Assembly: GCA_020536535.1 (NCBI GenBank)
Contig: JAHLWZ010000387.1
Coordinates: 697-40,561 of the forward strand
Length of the DNA stretch: 39,865 bases
From: Pelomyxa schiedti
Lineage: Eukaryota; Evosea; Pelobiontida; Pelomyxidae
Direction of reading: 5' to 3'
This document shows positions 10,057 through 19,901 of the stretch, one piece after another (position 1 is the stretch's first letter; each line of letters opens with the position of its first letter). A program made the translations under genes and the position numbers. The notes under the pieces are model-generated. The model worked only from the letters and a program-made list of their open reading frames with translations. It was not told the origin of the DNA and did not search any database.

Positions 10057-12303
10057 TTACGGACTTTGAGCACGTGTGGGATGGTCGATGGTGTTACATG
10101 TTGGGGTGGTATTACAAATGCAAGTGCGGGTCTCTACAAGGTGGTCCCCACCAGCCTGGGGATCCACACTGCTGCTGGTGGCTGCTGCTGGTGGCTGCTG
10201 CTGTGGCTGCGGGGGAATGTTGGGCCACAAAGAGGACAAAGGCGAGGACGAGGGCCGCCACGTGGCCGGGGAGACTGGCGCAGCAGCTGCAGGATCAACG
10301 GCATCAGCCATTTGGGCGTCGCGCTGTTGGGCAATCAGTCGCAGCAACCAGGCAGGCTGAACAGGCCCAGCAGGGCGTGGTGGCTGCGGGGGCGGCGTCG
10401 GGGGGTCTATGGCGGGCAACAAAGCTGCTGGTTGTGACGGTGGTACCCCAAACGGGAACCAACCAACGCCAGGTACACTAACACCAACAGCAGCAGCAGC
10501 AGCAGGCTGAACAGGCCGAGCAGGGCGTGGTGGCTGCGGGGGCGGCGGTACTCCAAACGGGAACCAGCCAACGCCAGGTACACTAACACCAACACCAACA
10601 GCAGCAGGCTGAACAGGCTGAGCAGGGCGTGGTGGCTGCGGGGGCGGTGGTACTCCAAACGGGAACCAGCCAACGCCAGGTACACTAACACCAACAGCAT
10701 CACCAGCAGCAGCGGTACTAGTACTAGTGGTGCCAGTCCCCGGGGGCTGTTGCTGCTGCTGTGGGGTGCCACTACTGGTAATCCGTGGTTGTGAAGGCAG
10801 CGTAGGCATCATCATTATGGGAGCGGCGTCAGCAGAAGCAGAAGCAGAAGCAGCAGGAGATGATGTCACGTGGGTCTGCGGCTGTGACTGTGACTGTGAC
10901 TGTGACTGTGACTGTGACTGTGACGGGCCCTGCGCATCCCAGTCCCAGTCAAGCGACCCTGGTCTCACAGGGCGGGTCCACGACGTCGTCGTTGTCCCAT
11001 CAGTACTTGTAGTCACAGCCGCGGCGGCGGGGGTCGTTGTCGTACTTGGTGCCTGTGCCTGCGACGGCGGGTGCTGCACTCCCCAGTCCCAGTCGAGCGC
11101 CCCGGGCAGCGTGGGGCGGGTCCAAGTAGGGGTCGGGGTCGCGCTGCTGCTGTCGCTGAGGCCATCACCGCCGTCTGCTGGAGGGGCTGCACTGGGAGTG
11201 TGTCGTGGGGCGGGCGACGGCGAGGCGGAGGAGGACGAGGGCGAGGATGATGGGCGACGTAGCAGGGGGCTCGGCGGCGACGCGGCACGAGAATGATCGT
11301 CGGTAGCAGCAGCATCAGGGAGCAGGGCGGCACCTGTTGTGGCAGCGGCAGCCGCAGGAGCGAGGCGTGGGCGGGCCACGATGCGGGAGAAAAGCGTCCC
11401 GTCTCGTTGGAAATCAAATGCAAAGCAATTCTCGGGCAGAGGTTCACGTGTCGAGCCGGCTGGTCTGTTCAGCTTCGGAACGACGAATGCTACTCTTTGT
11501 CCAAAGACCTGTTGTGGGTATGGATCAGTGGGACTGCAACACGAAGATACAGAAACACCCAAACACAGTCAATTCCACTCACAGCAACACACAAAACACA
11601 CCCCGTAAAGCACGTCAGCCACTGCGCCAGCAACCGACTGGGCTGCAACCAAGAACAGAGAGTCGGCCAGCCACGGCGGCACGTAGTCCACGTCGCGCCC
11701 CGGGGCGCAGAACGACTCGTCGTCGGCGGAGACCCAGTAGCAGTCGTCGGGGAGGGCTCGCCACCACCCCGTGCCTGTCCCGCTGCCAACAGCTCCAAAC
11801 GGGTGCGACGAGGGGGATGATGGCGACGAGGGCGACGAGAGTGACGGCGAGGAGGATGACCACGAGGAGGAGGAGGAGGAGAAGCCAGCAGCGAGGGGGA
11901 GGCTCGTAGGCGTCGAGGAGCGGGGGCGGGGAGTGTCGAGCACGCGGAGGTGCTGGTCGTCGCCGTGGTCGTGCAAGTCCAGGAGGGGATGCGTGGGCCA
12001 GCCACCGAGCGGATCACGACGAGGAGCACCGATGTACGAGGAGGGGACGCGTGGCTCGGCTGCGAAGCTGCGCGGGGGGGTGGTCGGCGCGGGAAAGGCG
12101 AAGGCGCGGGCAACTGGGAGGCTCGCGGGGGTGAAACCGCGTCTGGTCGTGGCACTAGTACTCGCGGGCATGGCCCGGCTGCAAAAAAACGTTAGTCTCG
12201 AGACGATGGAAACACGCAAAAATTGTGGGAGAGCTGCTCACCGTACGAGGACGGCAATACCCAAAACAGTGATCGTAACCAAAACGCTTCCTAACGCAAA
12301 CAT
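10057..12303 (-). CDS. Membrane-anchored Pro/Ser-rich repeat protein of unknown function
   Basis: Three exons fit cleanly: 12303-12242, 12178-11602 and 11508-10057, totalling 696 residues. Exon 1 encodes a single hydrophobic segment right after the start (MFALGSVLVTITVLGIAVLV) followed by Arg-Arg, so a signal anchor is likely. Exon 2 has a long Ser tract, then a more ordered region (WVSADDESFCAPGRDVDYVP) that runs into exon 3 (FGQRVAFVVPKLNRP, CFAFDFQRDGTLFSRIV). The rest is low-complexity with internal repeats: two copies of a motif W-T-R-P-x-x-P-G-x-L-D-W-D-W, a Ser-Gln run encoded by (TGTGAC)n on the plus strand, and three copies of VSVPGVGWFPFGVPP about 105 nt apart. It resembles cell-surface or scaffold proteins, but no family is recognised. 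The opposite strand also has long open frames; they are composition-driven. Confidence 0.6.
10883..10924. repeat. Hexanucleotide tandem repeat, (TGTGAC)7
   Basis: Seven perfect copies of TGTGAC lie in exon 3 of the minus-strand membrane protein, where they encode alternating Ser and Gln. As the unit is a multiple of three, length changes would keep the frame. Confidence 0.85.
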
Positions 12304-13053
12304 TGCGGTAATACGGTATGCAAGAAACTCAAACTCGAAAAAAAAGCAAAAGTGGTCGTCTCCTTCAAAATTTGACCTTTTAAATCAAAAAAACCAAAAA
12401 CCACAGTTGCACAACGTGAGAATTTACATCCTGATAGATCACTGGCACCACCCCCACCTCAGAACAACCTCCGCATCGTGGAAAGAATCATGCCTCTGCA
12501 CGGAGCCCCCAATTGTTCCGGCAGGTAACTCTTCAATCACTGCGCTACTAGACTAAACTCTTACCAGAAATCATCATCAACCCGGCGAACTTAAAATTTA
12601 AGTTGAGCCAGTGCTGCGATACAACTGTAACTATGATGTGGATGCAGAGGCAATTGCATCGCCGGTGAATCACAACAGTTCCAAACGGCCTTTTCCACCC
12701 GGCCGCATTTTCGTTTTACTCTTCGAATCCCACAATCACCCACAAAACAACAACAGCCACCCTGTGGCGAGGTGACCTGTTTCCCCTGCACCACACCAAA
12801 GAGACAGTAATACCAAAACTTATTGATTTCATTATACTGGGGACACACTCCCAAATTCAGACTTGAGGGCCGTGTGGACCACATCTTTCTACTCTTGCAG
12901 GTATTAGGAGATTGTTGTTTGGGTGACCAGTACCCAATATCCAATCTGGAAACTATTTCTCTTTTTCGCTTGTGTCATGTCGGCTTTTCGTTTTCGCTAT
13001 GTGTGAGTGCAGTGCTTGTTGGTGGCGGATCTACGACAGGGACAGCAACGCAA
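12304..13053. other. Intergenic stretch with weak plus-strand exon-like pieces
   Basis: These 750 nt separate the minus-strand membrane protein from the MATE locus. One exon-like chain is visible on the plus strand: an intron of 47 nt (GTGAGAATT...CCTCAG, ending near 12464), a segment ending at GGCAG|GTAACT (near 12525), and an acceptor near 12602 followed by a frame reading EPVLRYNCNYDVDAEAIASP and stopping near 12770. No start codon fits it, so it may be chance. The rest would hold the MATE 5' leader. Confidence 0.3.
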
Positions 13054-14760
13054 ATGGGCGACACAACTGGCTGCAGTAACTGCGAAGGCGAGGGCGTCCC
13101 TCGCTATGCGGAGATCTCTGTCGCGGTTCAGCCGGATCTCGAGATCCAAGGCTCAAGCGCAAGTGCGGCAGCGATATTGGTGACCAACACAAACACCAGC
13201 GGCGATGACGCCGTTGACGACCCTGTACATCGCGATGACGGCGACGGCGGCGTTGGCAAACCAACTACAACTACTTCGTCGTTGTGCGGGATGTTGGACA
13301 AGGCATGCGTTGCTGTGTTCCGGTGCCGATTCGCAGGTGGCGTGAAGGAGGAGTTGTTGGCAGTGTGGAAGATGGCTTGGCCTATCTGCCTCGGCTACGC
13401 TCTGTGGATGCAAATCGGCGTGGTGAACTTGATATTCATGGGTCACGTTGGCCCTAATGAGATGGCTATGCACGGAGCTCTGCTTTGTCCTCTCTGCCTA
13501 TAGTGAACGTTAGAACGAGAATGACGAGAAACTATTGGTGTTTGGTTCTGTTCGGAATACATTCTGGTGTTTCTGAGACAGGTCACTTCTCTTTCTTGCT
13601 TTAAGATGCCAAAATTCTCTTAGGATCCAGAGATCTCTGCTGCAGCTGCAAGATTCATGAAGATAATCAGTCCGTCATTGTTTCCCTTTTTCTTGTACGA
13701 ATCCACCGAGAGAACTCTTCAGTGCCAAGGGATAGTTTTCCCAGCCATGGTACCATCTCTTTCTTGGTCGCTCTTCTCCAACACACCTTGCAGATCATTT
13801 GTGCGGCCTCTGTTGTACTTCTGGTGATTCTGCTCTGTTTTTTTGTTTTATATCTTGGGCTTGGCCTCACAGGTAAAGAGGCATACCAATTTTGCATTTA
13901 ATGGTTTTCAGGATCCGCCATGTCAATGACAATTGTTTATTTCTTCATGCCTTCCGTTCTCATACCCTACATTCTCATCAGAAAATTGCATCGCCAGTTA
14001 AGATCCAAATTCCATAGAAACATATAACACCGTACTAGAATGTGGGGAGGATTTTCTCGCGAATGTTTCAAAAATTGGAAGGAATTTTTGTTTTTGGGCC
14101 TGCCTGGCGCCTTCATGACCTGTGCTGAGTGGTGGGCTTTTGAAATCATGACGATTCTTTCCGGTAGGCCTAATTAATTTTTGGACTCTGTTCTAAGATA
14201 AAAAGGTCTTCTTGGCACTGTCTCTCTGGCATCAAACGTTGTAATCATGAACACCTACGGCATCTTTTTCATGGTGTGTCCTTCTTTTCTCCGGTGCAAT
14301 TTCATTAACTGCCGGTTGTCAGATTCCACTTGGAGCCAACTTTCCTACCCGAGCAAGGTGCATAGCACTATCCAGTGGTCTCCTAAACTCAGAATAATGA
14401 TGAAGTAGCACTGGTATGACATTCTCCAATACCTATTTCTTTGCCCAACAAATTTGAATGCAGGTTGCCAAGCTGTTGCCCATGTGCGCCCTGTTTCTCA
14501 CCTCTGATGGACTCATGAAGCATTCAACATATTTCCTTGTAATGGGATGGATACCTTACCCTCACACTCAGATTACTCCTTCCCACTTGCCCTTCTCCAA
14601 GCCTTTGCCGCCTCGGTCGTGGCGTCCGAGGTGTTTTGAACCTGCCTGCCCATTTATGTGTCATATAAGCAGGGGCGGGGTTCCCGTGAGAGTGGTGATT
14701 ATGGGTGTTGGTGTTGCCCTTGTGCTGCTGGCCAGCATGACGATGAAGGTGGGATCCCTC
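13054..14760 (+). pseudogene. MATE-family multidrug/toxin extrusion transporter, apparently degenerate
   Basis: From ATG 13054 there is a polar N-terminus of about 100 residues, then clear MATE sequence (MAWPICLGYALWMQIGVVNL, FMGHVGPNEMAMHG). The frame stops at 13501. Later exons match downstream MATE blocks in order: IGVWFCSEYILVFLRQ, DPEISAAAARFMKIISPSLF, LYESTERTLQCQGIVFPAM, VLYLGLGLTG, WGGFSRECFKNWKEFLFLG, LPGAFMTCAEWWAFEIM, NTYGIFFMIPLGAN, VAKLLPMCALF and VIMGVGVALVLLASMTM. MATE proteins normally have about 55 residues between the first helix loop and the SEPI-like block, including the family's conserved second-helix segment; only about 60 nt are available here. A similar gap follows the IPLGAN block, with three in-frame stops, and the block after VAKLLP is missing too. 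Active copies are H+/Na+-coupled exporters with 12 helices. This copy is read as a decayed or mis-assembled gene. Confidence 0.6.
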
Positions 14761-15044
14761 CGCAACACCCAGACCCAAATTTGGGCTCCACCAGAAAGAA
14801 AATCTTTTCTTTTTCCGCACGCGATTCTTGTACTCGTAACCCAAAAAGAGAAAGAAATCTAAGTTCGGCACCATCGCTTCGTAGACACGCCAAAGCGCAC
14901 CGAACCGCGACGCAAACAAAGCAAGGAGCGCCCCGCAAGCTACACACTTTGGCTCTTTGGAGTGAGGAGGAAGTTGTTTGCTGCTCTGAACAGAGGAGGA
15001 GGGCCGAAGGGTAAGTTTTTGGCTGGGACGGTTGGGGAGGTGGT

Positions 15045-16315
15045 ATGCTGTTGTGCACGTGCCCAGGGGATGGATTCGTGGCGTGGATGACGACGCTCCA
15101 CACGTGCGCGTATACGGCGGCCGAGCAGGCCTCGCTGTACCTCGGTTTGATTAACATTGCCATTTGGATCATCGCACAGGTTCGTCCCGTGTTTTTTTGG
15201 AAATTTCTGTCGGTGTTTTTAGTTTGTGTTAGGACTTTTAAGTTTTTCTTTTTGAATCGCTCTATTCTAACTTGCATCCTGTGGTTCTTTTTGGCAGATG
15301 CCTCAAATTATCACAACGTTCCAGACAGGTGAGTTTCTGTGGGTTTTGTTTCATAAATTAATTTTCGTAAGGTAATGCTGGCGCTCTCTCTTTCACATTT
15401 ATATTCACGTGGCTCGCTGGCGACACTTGCAACTTGTTGGGGTGCTTTTTTACTAAACAGACCGCTGTGCAAACTCTCACAGCTGTCTACTTCTGCTCAA
15501 TTGATGTTGTTATGATCTCACAGTGGTCCTTTTTCACCATCCGCAAGCGGAAACGGGATAAACTTGCAATGTTGAACCCATACTCACGTGGTGACCCCGA
15601 ATCAGTACCACAGGAGGAGAGTACCACCATTAACCCCACTGGCGATTCCTACAACTCCACTTCAAACAAACTCCTTGCCAGTGCCACACTTTTATTTATC
15701 TTTGTCACACTGTGCCGGTTCTATACAAGCGAACACACCCAACCAGGGCAACTTTCAACCCCACACACGGGCAGAACCCTGCTGGAGTTTCAGGACACAC
15801 CACAGTCACCACTCACCAACCCACTGCCACATCACGAGGAGGGCACAATGTATTCGGCAGCTGAATTCACAACTACTTCTACCACTGCAGTTACCACCAC
15901 CTTATTTAATGGCAGCTCATACTCACTCTCGTCATCCTCATCACCAGACTACTGTAATACTCCTTATGACCTCTCCACAGTAATGAGAGTGCTTGGTGAC
16001 ATTTGCGCTTGGAGCTCAGGGCTTCTGTACTTCTTTGGCAGGGTTCCTCAGGTGTACCACAATTGGAAGCGGAAGTCAGTGGAGGGTCTATCGCCCATCA
16101 TGTTTGCGTGTGCTGTTCTGGCCAACATATGTTACAGCGTGTCAATTCTTCTTCTGCAGCCGGACTGGTCAAGCCCAGAGTTTTGGGAGAGCAAGTTTCC
16201 TTACCTGTTGGGAAGCTTGTTCACACTTGTGTGGCCTGCCTTCATTCTATGCCAGTTTGCTTACTATGGTTGGTGGCGCAAGAGGAAGTTCGACTACCGG
16301 CCTGTCAATGAATAA
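15045..16315 (+). CDS. PQ-loop lysosomal/vacuolar amino-acid transporter (SLC66A1/Ypq-like)
   Basis: Three exons (15045-15179, 15298-15328, 15372-16315) give 369 residues. Exon 1 encodes the first helix (LYLGLINIAIWIIAQ); exon 2 carries the first PQ motif (MPQIITTFQTG) and exon 3 continues with ALSFTFIFTWLAGDTCNLLG and TAVYFCSIDVVMISQW. A poorly conserved loop of about 150 residues (cytosolic or luminal) precedes the second PQ motif (GRVPQVYHNWKRKSVEGLSP) and the last helices, ending RKRKFDYRPVNE. The family exports cationic amino acids or similar solutes from the lysosome or vacuole, with the two PQ prolines acting as hinges. The two-PQ, seven-helix layout and the TCNLLG block fit PQLC2/Ypq1 better than cystinosin. 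The AATAAA signal overlaps the stop codon. Confidence 0.87.
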
Positions 16316-16316
16316 A
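16311..16316 (+). promoter_or_regulatory. Polyadenylation signal overlapping the stop codon
   Basis: AATAAA spans the TAA stop of the PQ-loop transporter, so its 3' UTR is probably very short. Confidence 0.5.
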
Positions 16317-16566
16317 GGCAAAAGAATTTATTGTTCAGAACAGTAGTAACTACTACAAAAAATACAGGGGTCCAACCCCTGGACCAGGACGGTCATACAA
16401 CCATTTAAAGTTGGCAAGTCCCCTGCTTCTCTCAAGCTCGGGCCTGCGGGCGCCCAACCCATTCGCGGCAGGTTGCAGCCAAATGTTCTATCTGTTCACC
16501 TGAAGGGCTGTAAATTGTTCCGAGCTTTTTCCTTGTTCAACAACAAACACTTCACATAATTAAGAG

Positions 16567-17779
16567 ATGGGCGGGTACTTCAGTAGCAGTACAACGGACA
16601 CGCCGAACGTACCCTCACAGGAGCAGCCACAGCAACGAGAACGACCACTACGCTGTGACCTCGTGAGGAAAACAAACCCGGTGGCACCACGGTCGCCCGC
16701 ATCATCCGACGACGTGACCGAGCTGCGGGTCGCGGTGGTGGGATACTCGTGGCGGTTCCTCAGCGACCCAGTGTTTTTGGCTATGAGCAAGGAATCGGCG
16801 GGCCGGCAGCCCTTCAACGCCGGCGGCATTTCGCCCCTGGTTGTGACTTGCAAGGGCCCCCCCGACCCTGAGCCGGACTATTACAGCGGCCCCGTTGTAA
16901 CTTATGAGTGGCTGGGGCTGTATGATAAGGAAACCGAAACCAGACGCCATCAGAAGCTCTGGGATTACTGCTGTGTGCACGTTTTTTTCCTCCCTTCCTT
17001 CCTTCTTACTTGCTCGACTCGCCACACAAAGTTATTCACCACTGATTTTACCATACATTATAGTGGACGAAATGCACTGGCCACTTAGGGCCATTCCAAC
17101 AGAGGAACCACCAGACAATGTGTACCTCACAAAACTGGATGCCTTGAACCATGAGGCCTTTGTGTTCTGGTACGAGGAAGGAAACATAAAGAGCTGGACA
17201 TTCCTCAAGAACACTCTGGAATACACGGTACTGCCACAGAGGCAACAGGTTCGCTTTTGTCCGTTTTAAGTCAATCCACCCATCTCACACTTCCTCATTC
17301 ATCCACGATCCACATCAGAACGTAACGCGCCGTGAGCACAAATGCTCGTATGGTGACATTAGCATTATCGACGAAGGCTGGCAGGACTCCAACCATGTGT
17401 CCATCTCCCAAGTGCCAATGGTGATTGTAAGTGTCCGATGTGCTCCGATGGCTGCTGCATACAAATACACCCCGATGACTGCACCACCACCGGAGGGTGT
17501 TATCAAAGAGGCCAGAGACTGTGCCAAGGCTCTTGACTGCCCATTCTTTGAGGTGTGTCCGTGTCAATGACTGACATACTTCCACAAACAAACTGGCAAC
17601 GCTCACACAGTCATTCACTGCAGGTTGACCTTGCCGACCGCGACGGGGCCATAGGTGCCTTCCGCGCACTATTCACAGAGTGCAAGCGGCTGGGATTCAC
17701 AAAGTCAGGCAGGCTTGCTAACGCCACTGCCGATTGGGAAATAGAGGCCATCACTGGCGAAGCTCCACAGTGGTCGTGA
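16567..17779 (+). CDS. Predicted N-myristoylated protein with degenerate small-GTPase fold
   Basis: Four exons (16567-16972, 17064-17248, 17319-17552, 17624-17779) sum to 326 residues in frame. The N-terminus MGGYFSSS fits the N-myristoylation pattern (Gly2, Ser at position 6). A Rho/Ras-like order of blocks follows: a first strand LRVAVVGYSW where a P-loop should be, a middle strand HVSISQVPMVIVSVRC where NKxD should be, a PPPEG...EARDCAKALDCPFFE helix-strand, and a last helix (GAIGAFRALFTECKRLGF). The strands and helices match the end of a Rho-type domain, but no GxxxxGK[ST] or [NT]KxD is present, so GTP binding is unlikely. I infer a membrane-tethered pseudo-GTPase. The family call rests on pattern, not on strong identity. 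Converges with the GTPase-F-box-Hint gene 82 nt downstream. Confidence 0.6.
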
Positions 17780-17861
17780 ATCAACTATCATTATCCTCAA
17801 AGCAAATCGTGTCCTTTTTTTTTTTTTTTCCCCTGTTGAGTGTTAGACTGCCAGACAGACA

Positions 17862-19533
17862 TCATGATAAGGTTGAAGCTAGTTTGTATTTTGCCCATGT
17901 GGGTGGTGATGCGTGCACCCAAGGAAAGTCATGCCTTGATTGAAGCCACTCCACAACACACTCGGAACCCCAGAAGGGATCCTCATAACCTGGAACACTC
18001 ATCCCGAGTGTGCAGCACACAATCCCGCCAACAACAACTGTTGTCCTCCTTCCTCCCACCTCATCAGTGTTGGATTGCACCACGATGTTGTACACACAGT
18101 CAATGTTTGGATCCATGTGGTACGGCTCGCCAAGAACCGTTGGGAGGCACCACTTGTTGTTGTGCAGTATTGGGTGGTCGGGTGTGATCTCAAGAAGAGA
18201 ACAATTTCTGTCACTCGGTGATGCCACTACACTGATAATGAGTGTTGGCTTCACAACTGGGCACCTGCGGCGATGTGAGGAAGAATTAGAATTATTACTA
18301 TTGCGTACTTCCAAATGCAACACACAGTGGCAGTGGAGGTGATTTGGGTTTCATTGCATTTTAGTTTGACAACAGAAGAAGCAACGGAATCACCCACTTC
18401 GAGGTCTTTCATGCAACATTCCTTGTTGTTTGCCAGTAAAATGGTGGAGTGTGCCCCAAAACATACAATCTCGGTCTAAATATTGTAAGAACTCCAAAAG
18501 GATACATAGGGGCGACACTCTTGAAGGCAGGAGCATCCCAAATTGGAAAACATCTCGTTGGATCCCACAGGAAAGAGGACTTCTGCCATCCAATTCCTCG
18601 GGAAAAGCCAGGGTAAGTCCAAGAGCCGTTTTGTGCATTCGTCCACAATGGTTCGGTCTTGGCCAAGTTATACAATGGCTTGCATGTGCGTGAAATTCTT
18701 ATCAAGGAAACAAAGTCGAGGTATTCCAGAGTGAGCTTCAAAGCTTGGATATCCAGTGTTCGCAATGTACTGAATAAGAAATAAGCGAAACATCGGTAAT
18801 ATAACCTGTACCTAATTACTGGCTGTGAGTCGAGTCCCTTGTGACTGCTTTTAGAAAAAAAACTAAAATTGAAACTGAAGAATCGGGGCGGTTTCGGCTT
18901 TGTACCAATCGGGTCTACAAATAAACCAGCTCTTCCGACACTCTCAAAGAGGAACTCAAGTCCAATTTGTAACTTGGAGCTTGTTAGTAGTTTCAGTGAA
19001 TTGTATACGGGAAAAAGAAGCAACCTGCACTGGAAGTAACCATATGACTCTGTTTTTATTGCTGCAGCAACTCCGCTATGAAATGCAACCTAACGGAGAT
19101 TTTTTACTTGTAGCATTTCTTTCAAGTGCATTCACCTCTCGATGTATCTCAGAAAGAAGATCCATTTGCAGTCCCACAAGAAGAACAATGACCTTTATGA
19201 ATAAAACAAGGGAAACAGAAGGAGAGATACATGAGGTGATGCTTCTCTCAAAGCAGGGAAGAAGTCGTCGAACACCGAATCAAAAGACTGTGCATCAGCA
19301 AGTGAGAAGCAAAGAAGAACAATGTTGATGTAATCAAAGCTGAATGGTGTTCAAAACGAGATTTCTTGTACTGGAATGTTACTAAATGTCTTTCATTGCT
19401 GTGAACATTTCTAATCCTCCACTACCAATAATAGAGTGTTATCTTATCCTGAATGGTAACTTTGGACTAAGATTCACCTTTCATGCAACTCCAACTGCAC
19501 AATGGTACCATAGACAGTTACCTGCTTGCTCAT

Positions 19534-19565
<32 letters not shown>

Positions 19566-19820
19566 AGTCAAATAATAAGTGCTCTAAACACACGTCTGAT
19601 ACGAGGGTGCCAGAGAACTCTTCATTAAAATGCTCATCTATCCACCTGTCATAGATTGTGTAACTTGAGAAAAAACAAGCGCTCTGGCACCAACATTCCA
19701 AAAGTGAAAGACAACACACGTTCGTATGAGTTTTGTTTTGCCCACGTTATTAGGACCGCACACCAACACTCTCCCTATCCTCGGTGATACAGCCCCACTC
19801 AATGACGACGTTGTCATCAT
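17862..19820 (-). CDS. Small GTPase / F-box / Hint fusion protein, copy 1
   Basis: The start is the paired ATG at 19820. About nine short introns can be placed with consistent phases. Order: a Ras/Rho-like domain with P-loop GPNNVGKTK, switch region ESGGLEMFTAMKD (DxxG has become ESGG), core strand YINIVLLCFSLADAQSFDSV, G4 position VGLQMDLL instead of [NT]KxD, and G5 YFQCSSK. Then an F-box-like helix set (LTLEYLDFVSLIRISRTCKP, TEPLWTNAQNG). A 41-nt intron (donor GTCGCC, acceptor TTTAG) leads to a Hint domain: start VCFGAHSTILLANNKE with Cys1, DLEVGDSVASS, block B EITPDHPILHNNKWCLP with TxxH, and the end VVVGGIVCCTLGM. Hint domains self-cleave at Cys1; F-boxes recruit SCF ubiquitin ligase. The C-terminal layout (DCVYNIVVQ ... 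TLGM ... DPFWGSE) resembles Hint of VWA-Hint proteins. The fused function is inferred. Confidence 0.82.
19535..19564. repeat. Perfect T15-A15 palindrome inside an intron
   Basis: Fifteen T followed directly by fifteen A form a perfect 30-bp inverted repeat within an intron of the GTPase part of copy 1. In the RNA it could fold as a simple hairpin just before the acceptor (GAGCAAGCAG). Confidence 0.9.
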
Positions 19821-19901
19821 TGTGGGAGTTGTGTAACCGCCGGTTGTGCGGGCGGCGAAAGGAGAAGAAAACACAAGCGTTCCGGAAGAAGCCTTTATTG
19901 T

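Noticed and set aside
10727..11296. Long plus-strand frame opposite the Pro/Ser-rich protein
   Set aside because: It is Cys- and Gly-rich mirror sequence of the repeats; the minus frame has a start, a signal anchor and consistent splice sites.
11771..12556. Plus-strand frame of 261 residues over the minus-strand gene's first exons
   Set aside because: Its Glu/Gly/Arg-rich content is the complement of the minus-strand Ser/Pro tracts, and it begins inside the opposite gene.
18390..18638. Possible frameshift between F-box and Hint in copy 1
   Set aside because: A 41-nt intron (GTCGCC to TTTAG) at the position of the copy 2 intron restores the frame, so no mutation is needed, though the donor is weak.
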